Shown here one piece after another: positions 29,573 through 37,900 of a stretch of DNA of 64,000 nt. Within the stretch, counting starts at the first letter, position 1. Each line of letters opens with the position of its first letter. Origin of the DNA: Peristeroidobacter soli (GTDB lineage: Bacteria > Pseudomonadota > Gammaproteobacteria > Steroidobacterales > Steroidobacteraceae). The position numbers and the translations under genes are program-made. The notes under the pieces are model-generated. The model did no database searches and was not told the origin of the DNA. It worked only from the letters and a program-made list of their open reading frames with translations. The DNA is taken from positions 806,001 through 870,000 of the forward strand of contig NZ_RYEV01000003.1 of assembly GCF_004138485.1 (NCBI RefSeq). Direction: 5' to 3'.

Positions 29573-30199
29573 CTACTTGGCGGCCTGGTCGACCAGCTCG
29601 CGCGTGATGCGGAGCATGTCCGGGAAGTCTTTGCCCATCGCTCGGTATTTGCCGGCGACCGTCAGGGTCGGGATGCCGTTGACCTTGTAGTCGCGTGACA
29701 GCTGTTCGGCGCGCATCGCTTTCTGGGTGATTTCCGCCGAGTTGAACAGGTTGCGGAATTTGTTTGCATCGACGCCGTTCTGCGCGGCCCAGGCGGCCAG
29801 GGCATCCACATCGAACAGTGGCTGCTGTTTGGCATGGATGGAGTCGAACAGCTGCGCATCCAGTCGCTCCAGGTCACCCGTGGCCTCGAGCGTGTAATAC
29901 GCGCGGACCAGCTGACCCCACTCACGCCGGCCGAGCGAGACCGGCACTTTGACCAGCACTGCATTGGCCGGCAGCTGCGTCTTCTTCCATTCCGCCAGCA
30001 GCGGGCTCATGTGATAGCAGTGCGGGCAACCGTACGAGAAGAACTCGATGACCTCGACCTTGCCGGTGGTGGTCTGTGCCTGCGGCGGGTTGATCAAGGA
30101 GTAATCCGTGCCCTGCGTCGGCGCTGCGTGCGCCGACGTGAGGGACAACGGAGCCGCGACAGACAGGAACAGCGCGAACAGGAGCCGAGCTGCGGTCAC
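29573..30199 (-). CDS. dsbA: Thiol:disulfide interchange protein DsbA
   Basis: 208 residues: a signal peptide (LLFALFLSVAAPLSLTSAHA), then a thioredoxin fold with active site CPHC in FFSYGCPHCYHM (near residue 58) and the cis-Pro loop GIPTLTV near 175. It oxidises cysteines in exported proteins in the periplasm, and is expected to be recycled by DsbB outside the window. The start is GTG with GGAG upstream. It lies 34 bases after the FKBP gene on the same strand, a periplasmic folding pair. Confidence 0.93.
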   Translation of the reverse strand: MTAARLLFALFLSVAAPLSLTSAHAAPTQGTDYSLINPPQAQTTTGKVEVIEFFSYGCPHCYHMSPLLAEWKKTQLPANAVLVKVPVSLGRREWGQLVRAYYTLEATGDLERLDAQLFDSIHAKQQPLFDVDALAAWAAQNGVDANKFRNLFNSAEITQKAMRAEQLSRDYKVNGIPTLTVAGKYRAMGKDFPDMLRITRELVDQAAK

Positions 30200-30233
30200 G
30201 ATGGGGCTCTCCGATGTTTACAGCGGAAATCGA

Positions 30234-30956
30234 TTATTGAGCAGGCTGCGCGGCGCCCGGCGGTTCGATGCCGAGCAGCTCCACGTCGAAGATCAGCGTG
30301 GCGCCGGGGCCGATGGTCGGCGGAGCGCCGCGATCGCCGTACGCGATGGCAGCCGGGCACACCAGTTTGCTCTTGCCGCCCACCTTCATCTGTTGCACGC
30401 CTTCGGTCCAGCACGGGATCACGCCGTTCAACGGGAACGTCGCCGGTTCGCCACGCTGCACCGAGCTGTCGAACACGGTGCCGTTCGGCAGCGTGCCGTG
30501 ATAGTGCACCTTGACCGTGTCGGTGGCCTTCGGCGCCGGGCCGGTGCCTTCTTTGACGGTCGTGATGATCAGACCGGACTCGAGGCGCTTCGCGCCCGGC
30601 TCGGCGGCGGCCTTGTCGAGCGCCTGTTTGGCGACGGCGGCAACGCGCTCGTTCTGCAGCTCACGCAGACGCGGGATGTACTGCTGAACTTCGACCTGCG
30701 ACGGCTTGCCCAGCGCGCCATCGGTGAAGCCCTGTTTGACCTTCTCCAGTTCCGCCGGCGTGAAGTTGAAGGAGGCGATGTTCTGAGAGACGGCGACGCC
30801 CAGCGCATAGAAAGCTTTGTCGTCCTCGCTGCCGGTCACGGGCGAAGAGGCCGCTGCCGTCGGTGCCGCGGCATGACCCGCCGGCTCCTTGGTGAAGAAC
30901 TTGACCGCTCCCACGAACACCAGGAATCCGACCAACGCTATGACAAACGCCTTCAT
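30234..30956 (-). CDS. FKBP-type peptidyl-prolyl cis-trans isomerase (FkpA/Mip-like)
   Basis: 240 residues. An N-terminal hydrophobic segment (FVIALVGFLVFVGAV) acts as membrane anchor or signal. It is followed by an FKBP_N dimerisation domain (KAFYALGVAVSQNIASFNF, helical, to ~residue 125) and the catalytic FKBP domain (VKVHYHGTLPNGTVFDSS, GVIPCWTEGVQQMKVGGKS, IPxxLAYG-like AIAYGDRG, LIFDVELLGI). The start is ATG 30956. It accelerates proline isomerisation in exported proteins and partners dsbA functionally. Confidence 0.92.
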   Translation of the reverse strand: MKAFVIALVGFLVFVGAVKFFTKEPAGHAAAPTAAASSPVTGSEDDKAFYALGVAVSQNIASFNFTPAELEKVKQGFTDGALGKPSQVEVQQYIPRLRELQNERVAAVAKQALDKAAAEPGAKRLESGLIITTVKEGTGPAPKATDTVKVHYHGTLPNGTVFDSSVQRGEPATFPLNGVIPCWTEGVQQMKVGGKSKLVCPAAIAYGDRGAPPTIGPGATLIFDVELLGIEPPGAAQPAQ

Positions 30957-30974
30957 TGGGGTCCTTACCGGGCA

Positions 30975-31014
30975 GAAAAAAGGGCGGCCAGCATACAGCA
31001 TTGGCCGCCCTTTT
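30975..31014 (-). terminator. Intrinsic terminator of the M3 peptidase gene
   Basis: The 13-base arms AAAAGGGCGGCCA / TGGCCGCCCTTTT have an 11-base loop. On the minus strand the stem is followed by a run of T (the AAAAAA at 30975-30981 on the plus strand). It lies 44 bases after the stop of the peptidase gene and just upstream of the FKBP gene, so it separates the two transcripts. Confidence 0.88.
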
Positions 31015-31057
31015 CATGTGTTCACCCGCGTCTGCTGGAACAGACTCCGGGCCCGAT

Positions 31058-33229
31058 TCAGTTGGCGGCGCCCTCGGTTCCGCCGGTCAGGCCCCGGGCT
31101 TCCAGCAGCGGTCCGATGTCCGGTGCCGTGCCGTAGAAATCCCGGAAGATGGTCAGCGCATCCGCACTGAAGCCCTTGGACAAGACCTTCGAGCGCAACA
31201 GGTCGCCGTTCTCCCGCTTCAGGCCGCCGTGGGTCTTGAACCAATGCTGGGTGTCCTGTGCCAGCACCTCGCTCCAGATGTACGCGTAGTACCCGGCGGA
31301 ATAGCCGATCGGGCTGGAGAAGATGTGCAGGAAGTAGGTCGACCGATAGCGCGGCGGCACCGGCGCGAAGTCCACATGCGCCGACTTCAATGCGTTCGCC
31401 TCGAAGGCGGCGATATCGCCCGCCGCGGGCGTTTTGCCGGGCGCCAGCTGGTGATAGTGCTGATCGAGGATGGACGCGGCCAGGTATTCCGTGGTCGCGA
31501 AGCCCTGGTTGAACTTCTGCGCTGCCAGCACTTTGTCCATCAATTCCTTCGGCATGGCCGCGCCGGTCTGATGATGCTTCGCGTAGTTCGCCAGCACGCG
31601 CGGCTCGGTGGCCCACATTTCGTTGTACTGAGACGGGTACTCGACGAAGTCGCGCGGCACGTTGGTCCCGGAGAACTGCGGGTACTGCACGCTCGAGAAC
31701 AAGCCGTGGATGGCGTGGCCGAACTCATGGAACGCCGTGGTGACTTCGTCCCAGGTCAGCAGCGTCGGCTGACCGGCCGGCGGTTTGGGAATGTTCAACG
31801 TATTGGTGACGACCGGCTTGTTGCCGAACAGTCGGGATTGTTCGACGAAGCTGTTCATCCATGCACCGCCGCGCTTGTTGCTGCGAGCGTAGGGATCGAA
31901 CAGGAACATGCCGAGCGCCGAACCGTCGCGATCGATCACCTCGAACACGCGCACGTCTTCCTGGTAGACCGGCAGATCCTTGCGCTCCTTGAATTTCAAG
32001 CCATACAGCTCCTGCGCGGCGAACAGCACGCCGTCGACGAGCACGCGATTCAGCTCGAAGTACGGCCGCACCTGCGCTTCGTCATAGGCGTACTTCTTGG
32101 CGCGCACCTGTTCGGCGTAGAAGTCCCAATCCCACGCTTGCAGCTGGAAGCTCGGCGTGCCATTGGCCTTGGCCTGCGCATCGATGAGCTGTTGCATGTC
32201 GGCCGCTTCACGGCGGGCATTGGCCACGGCGGCGGGCGCCAGCTGGTTCAACATGCTGTTCACAGCATCGGCGGTCAGCGCCGTTTCGTCTTCGAGCACA
32301 TACGCTGCGTGATTTGGATAGCCCATCAGCTTGGCGCGGTCGGCGCGCAGTTTGACGATGTCGGCGATCAGCTTGGTCGTGTCGAATTCGCCGCTCCAGC
32401 CGCGATTGATCGACGCCTCGTACAAGCGTTGACGCACGGCTCGATTCTTCAGATCGGCGAGCGGCGGTTGACCGGTCGTGTTCAGCAGCGTCAGCACGTA
32501 CTTGCCTTCCTTGCCGCGCGTCTTGGCCGCTTCGGCAGCGGTGGCGATCTGCGCGTCGCTCAGGCCGTCGAGCTCGGCCTTGGAGTCGACCACGATGGCG
32601 GCGGCGTTGTCGCCCTTGAGCACGAGCTGCCGGAATTCCGTGGTCCTGGACGAAATCTTTTCATTGAGCGCGCGCAATTCTTTCTTCTGCGCTTCCGTCA
32701 GATTCGCGCCGGCGCGCACGAAGTTGGTGTGGTAGCGCTCGAGCAAGCGCAGCGACTCGGGATCGAGGTTCAGCGACTGACGCTGGTCGTAGAGCTGCTT
32801 CACGCGCGCGAACAGAGCGGCGTCCAGATAGATGCCGTCCGAGTGCGCGGACAGCTTCGGCGCCATTTCGGTCTGCGCCTTTTCGATGTCCGGATTGGTG
32901 TTCGAGGAGCTCAGCGCGAAGAAAATCGTCGTCGCCCGGTTCAGCAACTGACCCGAGCGCTCCAGCGCCACGATGGTGTTCTCAAACGTGGGCGCGGCCT
33001 TGTTATTGACGATATCCGCGACTTCTTTGCGCTGCTCGGCCATGCCGGCTTCCATCGCCGGCACATAGTGCTCGTTCTTGATCTTATCGAGCGGCGGCCA
33101 TTTGAATGGCAGCGTGCTTTCGCGGGCAAATGGATTGTCGGGCGACAGGGCAGTAGCGGCGATCGCGTTCATGGTCATCATTCCAAGCGCTGCGGTTAAC
33201 AGCGCGGCGGGGAGCTTGTTGGCTGGCAT
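31058..33229 (-). CDS. M3-family zinc peptidase (peptidyl-dipeptidase Dcp-like), exported
   Basis: 723 residues including a signal peptide (PAALLTAALGMMTMNAIAAT); the start MPANKLP is chosen because it opens this signal. The zinc motif HEFGHAIH is near residue 500 and the third ligand Glu lies downstream in the SQYNEMWATEP region. The overall layout (PFKWPPLDKIKNEHYVPAMEAGM at the front and SVEYPS-like PRDFVEYPSQYNE near the motif) matches Dcp rather than thimet oligopeptidases of similar size. It releases C-terminal dipeptides from peptides in the periplasm. Confidence 0.93.
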   Translation of the reverse strand: MPANKLPAALLTAALGMMTMNAIAATALSPDNPFARESTLPFKWPPLDKIKNEHYVPAMEAGMAEQRKEVADIVNNKAAPTFENTIVALERSGQLLNRATTIFFALSSSNTNPDIEKAQTEMAPKLSAHSDGIYLDAALFARVKQLYDQRQSLNLDPESLRLLERYHTNFVRAGANLTEAQKKELRALNEKISSRTTEFRQLVLKGDNAAAIVVDSKAELDGLSDAQIATAAEAAKTRGKEGKYVLTLLNTTGQPPLADLKNRAVRQRLYEASINRGWSGEFDTTKLIADIVKLRADRAKLMGYPNHAAYVLEDETALTADAVNSMLNQLAPAAVANARREAADMQQLIDAQAKANGTPSFQLQAWDWDFYAEQVRAKKYAYDEAQVRPYFELNRVLVDGVLFAAQELYGLKFKERKDLPVYQEDVRVFEVIDRDGSALGMFLFDPYARSNKRGGAWMNSFVEQSRLFGNKPVVTNTLNIPKPPAGQPTLLTWDEVTTAFHEFGHAIHGLFSSVQYPQFSGTNVPRDFVEYPSQYNEMWATEPRVLANYAKHHQTGAAMPKELMDKVLAAQKFNQGFATTEYLAASILDQHYHQLAPGKTPAAGDIAAFEANALKSAHVDFAPVPPRYRSTYFLHIFSSPIGYSAGYYAYIWSEVLAQDTQHWFKTHGGLKRENGDLLRSKVLSKGFSADALTIFRDFYGTAPDIGPLLEARGLTGGTEGAAN

Positions 33230-33375
33230 GGTGTGCTTCGGTGTCCGGCGAAGACAGCCAGGGTTACAAATGCGCGCCCGTTCATCAAGCACGATGCGAC
33301 GAGCAGGCGTCATGAACGAGCTGGAAGCTCACGGTCCGCACCGGCACTCAATGTATACAAGCAAATTTCGCTATT

Positions 33376-34134
33376 TCAACGGGAGCCGATGCCCGGCGTC
33401 GCGCGCCATTCCGACGGCGTCTTGCCTTGCTCGGCGTGATGCCGGCGTCGGGTCAGCTCGCGTGAGGACAGGTCGTCGCGGAGCATTTCCTCGATCAGCT
33501 CCGTCACGCCGGGCCCATGCCTCGACTTCGTGACGATGTCTGCTTTCTCTTGCACGGCCGGCAATGCATTCGCCACCGCCACGGCGCATTCGCAGATACC
33601 GAGAAACGCGTGATCGTTTTCCGCATCACCGACGCCGACCGCGTTGTGCTCGGACAGGTTCAACTCTTTGAGCGCGGCCTGCAGGCCGGTCGCTTTATTC
33701 ACGCCCGAGGGCAGGATCATCACGGCGCCTTTGTTGAATATCACCTGCAGCTCGAGTCCGAGATCGCGGATGACTTCGAGCGCTATCTTTTCATAAGGCT
33801 CTCGAGTGGCGACGATGGTTTTGCCCACGCTCAGCGGTGTGACGTTGCGTCTCTCCAGCGCCGCGACGAATTGCGGGGGCGGCGGCTCGCACAGAGGCTT
33901 CTGGCCTTGCGTCGCGGGGTTGTAGAGCAAAGCGCCGTTCTCGGCGACGACGAGGTCGAACAAATCCAGCCGAGGGAAAGCCGAGATGAGCTCGTTGAGC
34001 TCACGGCCGGTGACCATGATGAGCTTGCGGCCGGAGTCGCGCAGTCGAGCCAGAGCGTCGATGGTGAGCTCGTCGACCACGCCGTGGTGGGCGAGGGTGC
34101 CGTCGTAATCGGTGCACAGCACTTGGTATCGCAT
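33376..34134 (-). CDS. HAD-superfamily IIB phosphatase
   Basis: 252 residues. The HAD motifs are present: I, CTDYDGTLAHHG; II, LIMVTGR; III, the Lys in FNKGAVMILPSG-type region; IV, GVGDAENDHAFL. The IIB cap lies between II and III. Similar enzymes dephosphorylate sugar phosphates such as mannosyl-phosphoglycerate or sucrose phosphate; the substrate is not determinable. A basic tail (RELTRRRHHAEQ) extends the C-terminus. It is divergent from the DUF411 gene. Confidence 0.83.
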   Translation of the reverse strand: MRYQVLCTDYDGTLAHHGVVDELTIDALARLRDSGRKLIMVTGRELNELISAFPRLDLFDLVVAENGALLYNPATQGQKPLCEPPPPQFVAALERRNVTPLSVGKTIVATREPYEKIALEVIRDLGLELQVIFNKGAVMILPSGVNKATGLQAALKELNLSEHNAVGVGDAENDHAFLGICECAVAVANALPAVQEKADIVTKSRHGPGVTELIEEMLRDDLSSRELTRRRHHAEQGKTPSEWRATPGIGSR

Positions 34135-34244
34135 GTAACAGGCTCGCCGTGGGAAAACGCAACGGCGGAACGCGGCGGGGGAATTTGCAGTTCCGGCGCC
34201 GTGCGTGGCAGGCTCCGCTTTTGGTTTTCCGGCCGGAGATTCTC

Positions 34245-34718
34245 ATGAACCGACGTCAGGCTTTGCTTGGGCTCGTTGCCCTGCCCGCGGTGGCGCAGAT
34301 TGCGGTGGCGGCCGCGACGCCCACCGTGATCGTGAACAAAACGCCGACTTGCGGCTGCTGCGGCGCCTGGGTCAAGCATCTGCAGGCGGCGGGCTTCGCC
34401 GTTCAAGTGCACGACCTGGAGAATCTGGCGCCCATCAAGGAGCGTCTCGGCGTGCCGTTCGGCATGGGCTCCTGCCATACCGCCGAAGTCGGCGGTTATT
34501 TCATCGAGGGTCACGTGCCGGCGGCAGACGTGAAACGACTGCTGAGCGAGAAGCCGGCGGGCAAGGGGCTGACGGTGCCGGGCATGCCGGCCGGATCGCC
34601 GGGCATGGAAGTGCCGGACGGCCGCGTCGATCGCTACGACGTGTTGCTGGTCGACAAGGACGGCAAGACGTCCGTGTTCGCAACGCATGGCCAGCAGAAT
34701 TCGGGCGACAAGAAATAA
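34245..34718 (+). CDS. DUF411 metal-binding periplasmic protein
   Basis: 157 residues with an N-terminal signal (NRRQALLGLVALPAVAQIAVAAAT). The mature part has the DUF411 signature PTCGCCGAWVKHLQAAGF, with three Cys able to bind copper, and the MGSCHTAEVGGYFIEGHVPA block. Such proteins are found with copper-resistance genes; none is adjacent here. GGAG precedes the ATG. exonuclease III follows after 3 bases and is probably co-transcribed. Confidence 0.88.
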   Translation: MNRRQALLGLVALPAVAQIAVAAATPTVIVNKTPTCGCCGAWVKHLQAAGFAVQVHDLENLAPIKERLGVPFGMGSCHTAEVGGYFIEGHVPAADVKRLLSEKPAGKGLTVPGMPAGSPGMEVPDGRVDRYDVLLVDKDGKTSVFATHGQQNSGDKK

Positions 34719-34721
34719 CCC

Positions 34722-35522
34722 ATGAAATTCTATTCGTGGAACGTGAACGGCATCCGGGCCGTGGTGAAGAAGGGAACGTTTCAGGCGTTCGTCAAGGAGC
34801 ACAAGCCCGACGTGCTGTGCCTGCAGGAAACCAAGGCCGAGCAGGGCCAGGCCGAGATCGATCTGGCCGGCTATCACGAGTACTGGAATTCGGCGCTCAA
34901 GAAGGGTTATTCGGGCACCGCGATCTTTTCCAAGCGCGAGCCGCTGAATGTGATCAACGGCTTCCCGAAAGAGTTCGCCAGGAAATTTTCGTTCGCCGAT
35001 GAGTTGAAGCGCGACAGCTCCGATGAAGGCCGCGTCATCACCGCGGAGTTCGACAAGTTCTTCGTCGTCACGGTGTACACGCCGAACGCCAAGGATGATC
35101 TGAGCCGACTGCCGCTGCGACACAAACATTGGGATCCGGCGTTCCTCGCCTACTGCAAACAATTGGAAAAGAAAAAGCCGGTGCTGTTCAGCGGCGATCT
35201 GAACGTCGCGCACACCGAGCTCGATCTGGCGAACCCGAAACCGAATCGCGGCAAGAAAGGGTTCACCGAAGAGGAACGCGAAGGGTTTCAGAACTTCCTC
35301 GACGCCGGCTTCGTCGATACCTTCCGCCTGTTCACGCAAGGCAACGGCCACTACTCGTGGTGGAGCAATTTCTCCAATGCCCGCGCGCGCAACGTGGGAT
35401 GGAGAATCGATTACTGGCTGGTATCGGAGCAACTGCGCAAACAAGTGAAGAAGGCTGAGATCCACGCGGATGTGATGGGCAGCGATCATTGTCCGGTCAG
35501 TGTCACGGTCAACATGGACTAA
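34722..35522 (+). CDS. xth: Exodeoxyribonuclease III
   Basis: A 266-residue AP endonuclease / 3'-5' exonuclease for base-excision repair. The Exo-endo-phosphatase motifs are intact: SWNVNGIRAVVKKG at the start, LCLQETKAE (metal-binding Glu), FSGDLNVAH (catalytic Asp and Asn), RIDYWLVSEQL and GSDHCPVSV (catalytic His). Length fits the ExoA/Xth family. It is transcribed with the DUF411 gene. Confidence 0.95.
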   Translation: MKFYSWNVNGIRAVVKKGTFQAFVKEHKPDVLCLQETKAEQGQAEIDLAGYHEYWNSALKKGYSGTAIFSKREPLNVINGFPKEFARKFSFADELKRDSSDEGRVITAEFDKFFVVTVYTPNAKDDLSRLPLRHKHWDPAFLAYCKQLEKKKPVLFSGDLNVAHTELDLANPKPNRGKKGFTEEEREGFQNFLDAGFVDTFRLFTQGNGHYSWWSNFSNARARNVGWRIDYWLVSEQLRKQVKKAEIHADVMGSDHCPVSVTVNMD

Positions 35523-35536
35523 GCGCCTGTTGTGTC

Positions 35537-35565
35537 GATCGAGAGCGGCCAAGGCCCTCTCGATC
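35537..35565. repeat. GTCGAAAG-type palindrome, copy B (variant arms)
   Basis: The arms GATCGAGAG / CTCTCGATC enclose CGGCC-AA-GGCC. It lies 14 bases after the exonuclease stop. It has the same architecture as the palindromes at 7393 and 44484: an outer 8-9-bp stem, then a GGCC..GGCC core with a single unpaired base. Confidence 0.6.
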
Positions 35566-35571
35566 TCGTAA

Positions 35572-35595
35572 AACGGCCGCGCTTCAGCGGCCGTT
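35572..35595. terminator. Hairpin following exonuclease III
   Basis: The arms AACGGCCGC / GCGGCCGTT have a 6-base loop, immediately after palindrome copy B. Together the two hairpins probably end the DUF411-xth transcript, although no T-tract follows. Confidence 0.5.
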
Positions 35596-35717
35596 CAGAC
35601 ATTCCCTGTCGGCCGATCGCGACGGCCGCGCACGTCTGTTTCACTGCCTTACAGTTTCTTACAAGCGTCGCTTGCAGAATCCCCGCTGAAGTTTTTCGCA
35701 GCGGAGAGATGCCAGCC

Positions 35718-36620
35718 ATGACGCGCGCACCGACTCATCATCCCTTGGATGATCACGACCGCGGCCTCCTGCACGATCTGGAACAGCTCGCGGCTCTGAA
35801 ACAAAGACGGCGCGTGCTCGGCATGATGTTGTCCGGCAGCGCGCTGCTGATGGCGGGCTGCGGCGGCGACGATACGACTGCGTCGAGCGCGGGCGATAGT
35901 TCGGCCGGCGGCACAACGACTGGGGGCACGACGACCGGCACCGGCACTACGAGCGGTAGTTGTACAGCCGTCGCGGAAGAAACCGAAGGCCCTTATCCCT
36001 CCGACGGCTCGAACACGGTCAATGGGGCCGTATCGAACGTGTTGAGCGAGAGCGGTGTCGTTCGCAGCGACATTCGTAACAGCTTCGGCGGCTCCAGCGG
36101 CGTGGCGGAGGGCGTGCCGTTGACGCTGACCCTCACGCTGCTCAATTCAAACAACTTGTGCCAGGCGTTGTCGGGCTACGCGATCTATCTCTGGCATTGC
36201 ACGCGCGATGGCAACTATTCGCTGTATTCCAGCAGTGTGCGCGACGAGAACTTCCTGCGCGGCGTGCAGGTCGCCGACGCCAACGGGCAGGTGACGTTCA
36301 CGACCATCTTCCCGGGCTGCTACTCCGGACGGTATCCGCACATCCATTTCGAGATTTATTCCAGCCTGTCCATGGCCACGCTGTACACGAACAAGATTTT
36401 GACCTCGCAGATCGCGCTGCCGAGGGATGTTTGCAGTACCGTGTATAGTGGCGCGAGCGGCTACAGCGCCAGCGTTACGAATCTGTCGCGCGTGACTATT
36501 ACCAGCGATGGCATTTTTGGCGACAACACGGCTGCGCAGATGGCGGCCATGACAGCGGCGTTATCGGGAAGCGTGGCGGACGGTTACACCGGCACGCTGA
36601 CGGTCGGGGTGCCAGCCTGA
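35718..36620 (+). CDS. Tat-exported lipoprotein with intradiol dioxygenase-like domain
   Basis: 300 residues. The N-terminus has KQRRRVLGMMLSG, a twin-arginine-like stretch, and then a lipobox SALLMAGC. A Thr/Gly/Ser-rich linker (ASSAGDSSAGGTTTGG-type) follows, then a beta-sandwich domain with IYLWHCTRDGNYSLY, NFLRGVQVADANGQVTFTT and GRYPHIHFEIY. In intradiol dioxygenases the iron is bound by two Tyr and two His; the last His pair and YSxY-like positions are present. The substrate is unknown. Start ATG 35718 is preferred to 35709 on ribosome-binding spacing. Confidence 0.8.
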   Translation: MTRAPTHHPLDDHDRGLLHDLEQLAALKQRRRVLGMMLSGSALLMAGCGGDDTTASSAGDSSAGGTTTGGTTTGTGTTSGSCTAVAEETEGPYPSDGSNTVNGAVSNVLSESGVVRSDIRNSFGGSSGVAEGVPLTLTLTLLNSNNLCQALSGYAIYLWHCTRDGNYSLYSSSVRDENFLRGVQVADANGQVTFTTIFPGCYSGRYPHIHFEIYSSLSMATLYTNKILTSQIALPRDVCSTVYSGASGYSASVTNLSRVTITSDGIFGDNTAAQMAAMTAALSGSVADGYTGTLTVGVPA

Positions 36621-36632
36621 AAGAAGGCTGGC
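36611..36632 (+). terminator. Hairpin at the end of the dioxygenase-like gene
   Basis: The perfect 8-bp arms GCCAGCCT / AGGCTGGC overlap the stop codon, with a 6-base loop. There is no T-tract. A second, stronger hairpin follows at 36734-36760. Confidence 0.4.
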
Positions 36633-36733
36633 AATTACCGCCAGCCGTCCAATGTATGCGTGGGAGCATGAAGAGGGCGAACCACCGCTGCCCAGGCGGG
36701 ATGCCTGACGCAGTGGGCGCACGGACGTGCAGG

Positions 36734-36760
36734 AGCTGCCGGCCTTTCAAGCCGGCAGCT
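36734..36760. terminator. Hairpin between the dioxygenase-like gene and fpr
   Basis: The perfect 10-bp arms AGCTGCCGGC / GCCGGCAGCT have a 7-base loop, followed on the plus strand by TTCGTTTATC. It lies 14 bases before the end of the convergent fpr gene, so it can end both transcripts. Confidence 0.6.
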
Positions 36761-36773
36761 TCGTTTATCGGGA

Positions 36774-37550
36774 TTACTTCTCGACGAAGGCGCGTTCGAT
36801 GACGTAGTCGCCAGGCGCGCCGATGTGCTTCGAGATCTCGAAGCCGCGCGCATCGAGAATGGCCGACAGATCCTTCAGCATGGACGGGCTGCCGCAGATC
36901 ATCGCGCGATCGTGTTCGGGATTCAGCGCTGGCAGGCCGATCTGTTCGAACAGTTTGCCGCTCTCGATCAGGTCGGTCAGACGGCCGCGATTGCGATACG
37001 GCTCGCGGGTCACGGTCGGGTAATAGATCAGCTGCTTGCTGACCATTTCGCCGATGTGTTCGTCACGCGGCAGCACGTGCGTCAGATATTCCTCGTACGC
37101 GAGCTCGCTGGTGGCGCGCACGCTGTGCAGGAGCACGACCTTCTCGAACTTCTCATACATCGCCGGATCTTTGACCAGGCTCATGAACGGCGCGAGGCCG
37201 GTGCCCGAGCTCAGCAGGTATACATGCTTGCCCGGCTTCAGATCGTCGATCAGCAGCGAGCCGGTGGGCTTGCGGCTGACCAGCACTTCCTGGCCCGGCA
37301 GCAGATGCTGCAGGCGGGAGGTGAGCGCGCCGTTCTGGACTTTGATGCTGAAGAACTCCAGATGCTCTTCGTGGTTGGCGCTGGCGATGCTGTAAGCACG
37401 GGTCAACGGACGGCCGTCGACGTGCAGGCCCATCATGACGAACTGACCGTTCTCGAAGCGCAGGCCCGGATCGCGGGTCGTGGTAAAGCTGAACAACGTG
37501 TCGTTCCAGTGACGGACCTTCAGAACGCGCTCAGTGTTGAAAGCAGACAT
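36774..37550 (-). CDS. fpr: Ferredoxin/flavodoxin--NADP reductase
   Basis: A 258-residue FAD enzyme. The FAD motif RAYSIASANHEEHLEFF is near residue 50 and the NADP motif LLSSGTGLAPFMSLVKD near 110; the C-terminus ends VIERAFVEK, as in Pseudomonas FprA. The sequence STERVLKVRHWNDTLFSF-type N-terminus (here NTERVLKVRHWNDTLFS) supports the ATG at 37550. It transfers electrons from NADPH to ferredoxin or flavodoxin, linked to oxidative-stress and iron metabolism. Confidence 0.94.
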   Translation of the reverse strand: MSAFNTERVLKVRHWNDTLFSFTTTRDPGLRFENGQFVMMGLHVDGRPLTRAYSIASANHEEHLEFFSIKVQNGALTSRLQHLLPGQEVLVSRKPTGSLLIDDLKPGKHVYLLSSGTGLAPFMSLVKDPAMYEKFEKVVLLHSVRATSELAYEEYLTHVLPRDEHIGEMVSKQLIYYPTVTREPYRNRGRLTDLIESGKLFEQIGLPALNPEHDRAMICGSPSMLKDLSAILDARGFEISKHIGAPGDYVIERAFVEK

Positions 37551-37558
37551 TTGGTTCC

Positions 37559-37900
37559 TCAATTCCTCAACACGCTGACCAGAAAGTGACCCGCCAGGGC
37601 GCAGGCCGGCAACCCCAGCCCTAGTCCGGCGGCCAGCCGAGGTCGATAAGTCAGTAGTAAAACGAAGCTCACGGCGCTTGCAGTGAGCATGCCGAACCAT
37701 TCGACCGTACCTATCGGCCAACCCGCCTGCGCGGCGGCCATCAACAGCGACACGGTCAATGCAATCCAGCCAGCGGCGCGCAGAAGCTGCCTTTGTAAGG
37801 GCGTCGGCTCCCGCTGCAAGACCTCGCGGGCATGGCGGCTCATGGCGAAGCATAGCGCCGCCCACCCCGAGTACGTCAGCGCGAATGGGAATAAGGACAT
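37559..37900 (-). CDS. DUF3325 family membrane protein
   Basis: 113 residues, three or four membrane segments (FPFALTYSGWAALCFAMS, AAGWIALTVSLLMAAAQ, FGMLTASAVSFVLLLTY, LGLGLPACALAGHFLVSV). It matches the DUF3325 pattern seen downstream of PepSY proteins in iron-uptake clusters. The start overlaps the stop of the PepSY gene by one base. Function unknown, probably in siderophore or heme-iron uptake. Confidence 0.8.
   Translation of the reverse strand: MSLFPFALTYSGWAALCFAMSRHAREVLQREPTPLQRQLLRAAGWIALTVSLLMAAAQAGWPIGTVEWFGMLTASAVSFVLLLTYRPRLAAGLGLGLPACALAGHFLVSVLRN

Noticed and set aside
30956-33199. A 747-codon forward frame over the M3 peptidase gene
   Set aside because: The reverse strand encodes an intact M3 peptidase with HEFGH; the forward frame is a shadow with no domain.
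33831-35552. A 573-codon reverse frame over the DUF411 and exonuclease III genes
   Set aside because: Both forward genes show full family motifs and ribosome-binding sites; the reverse product is composition-driven.
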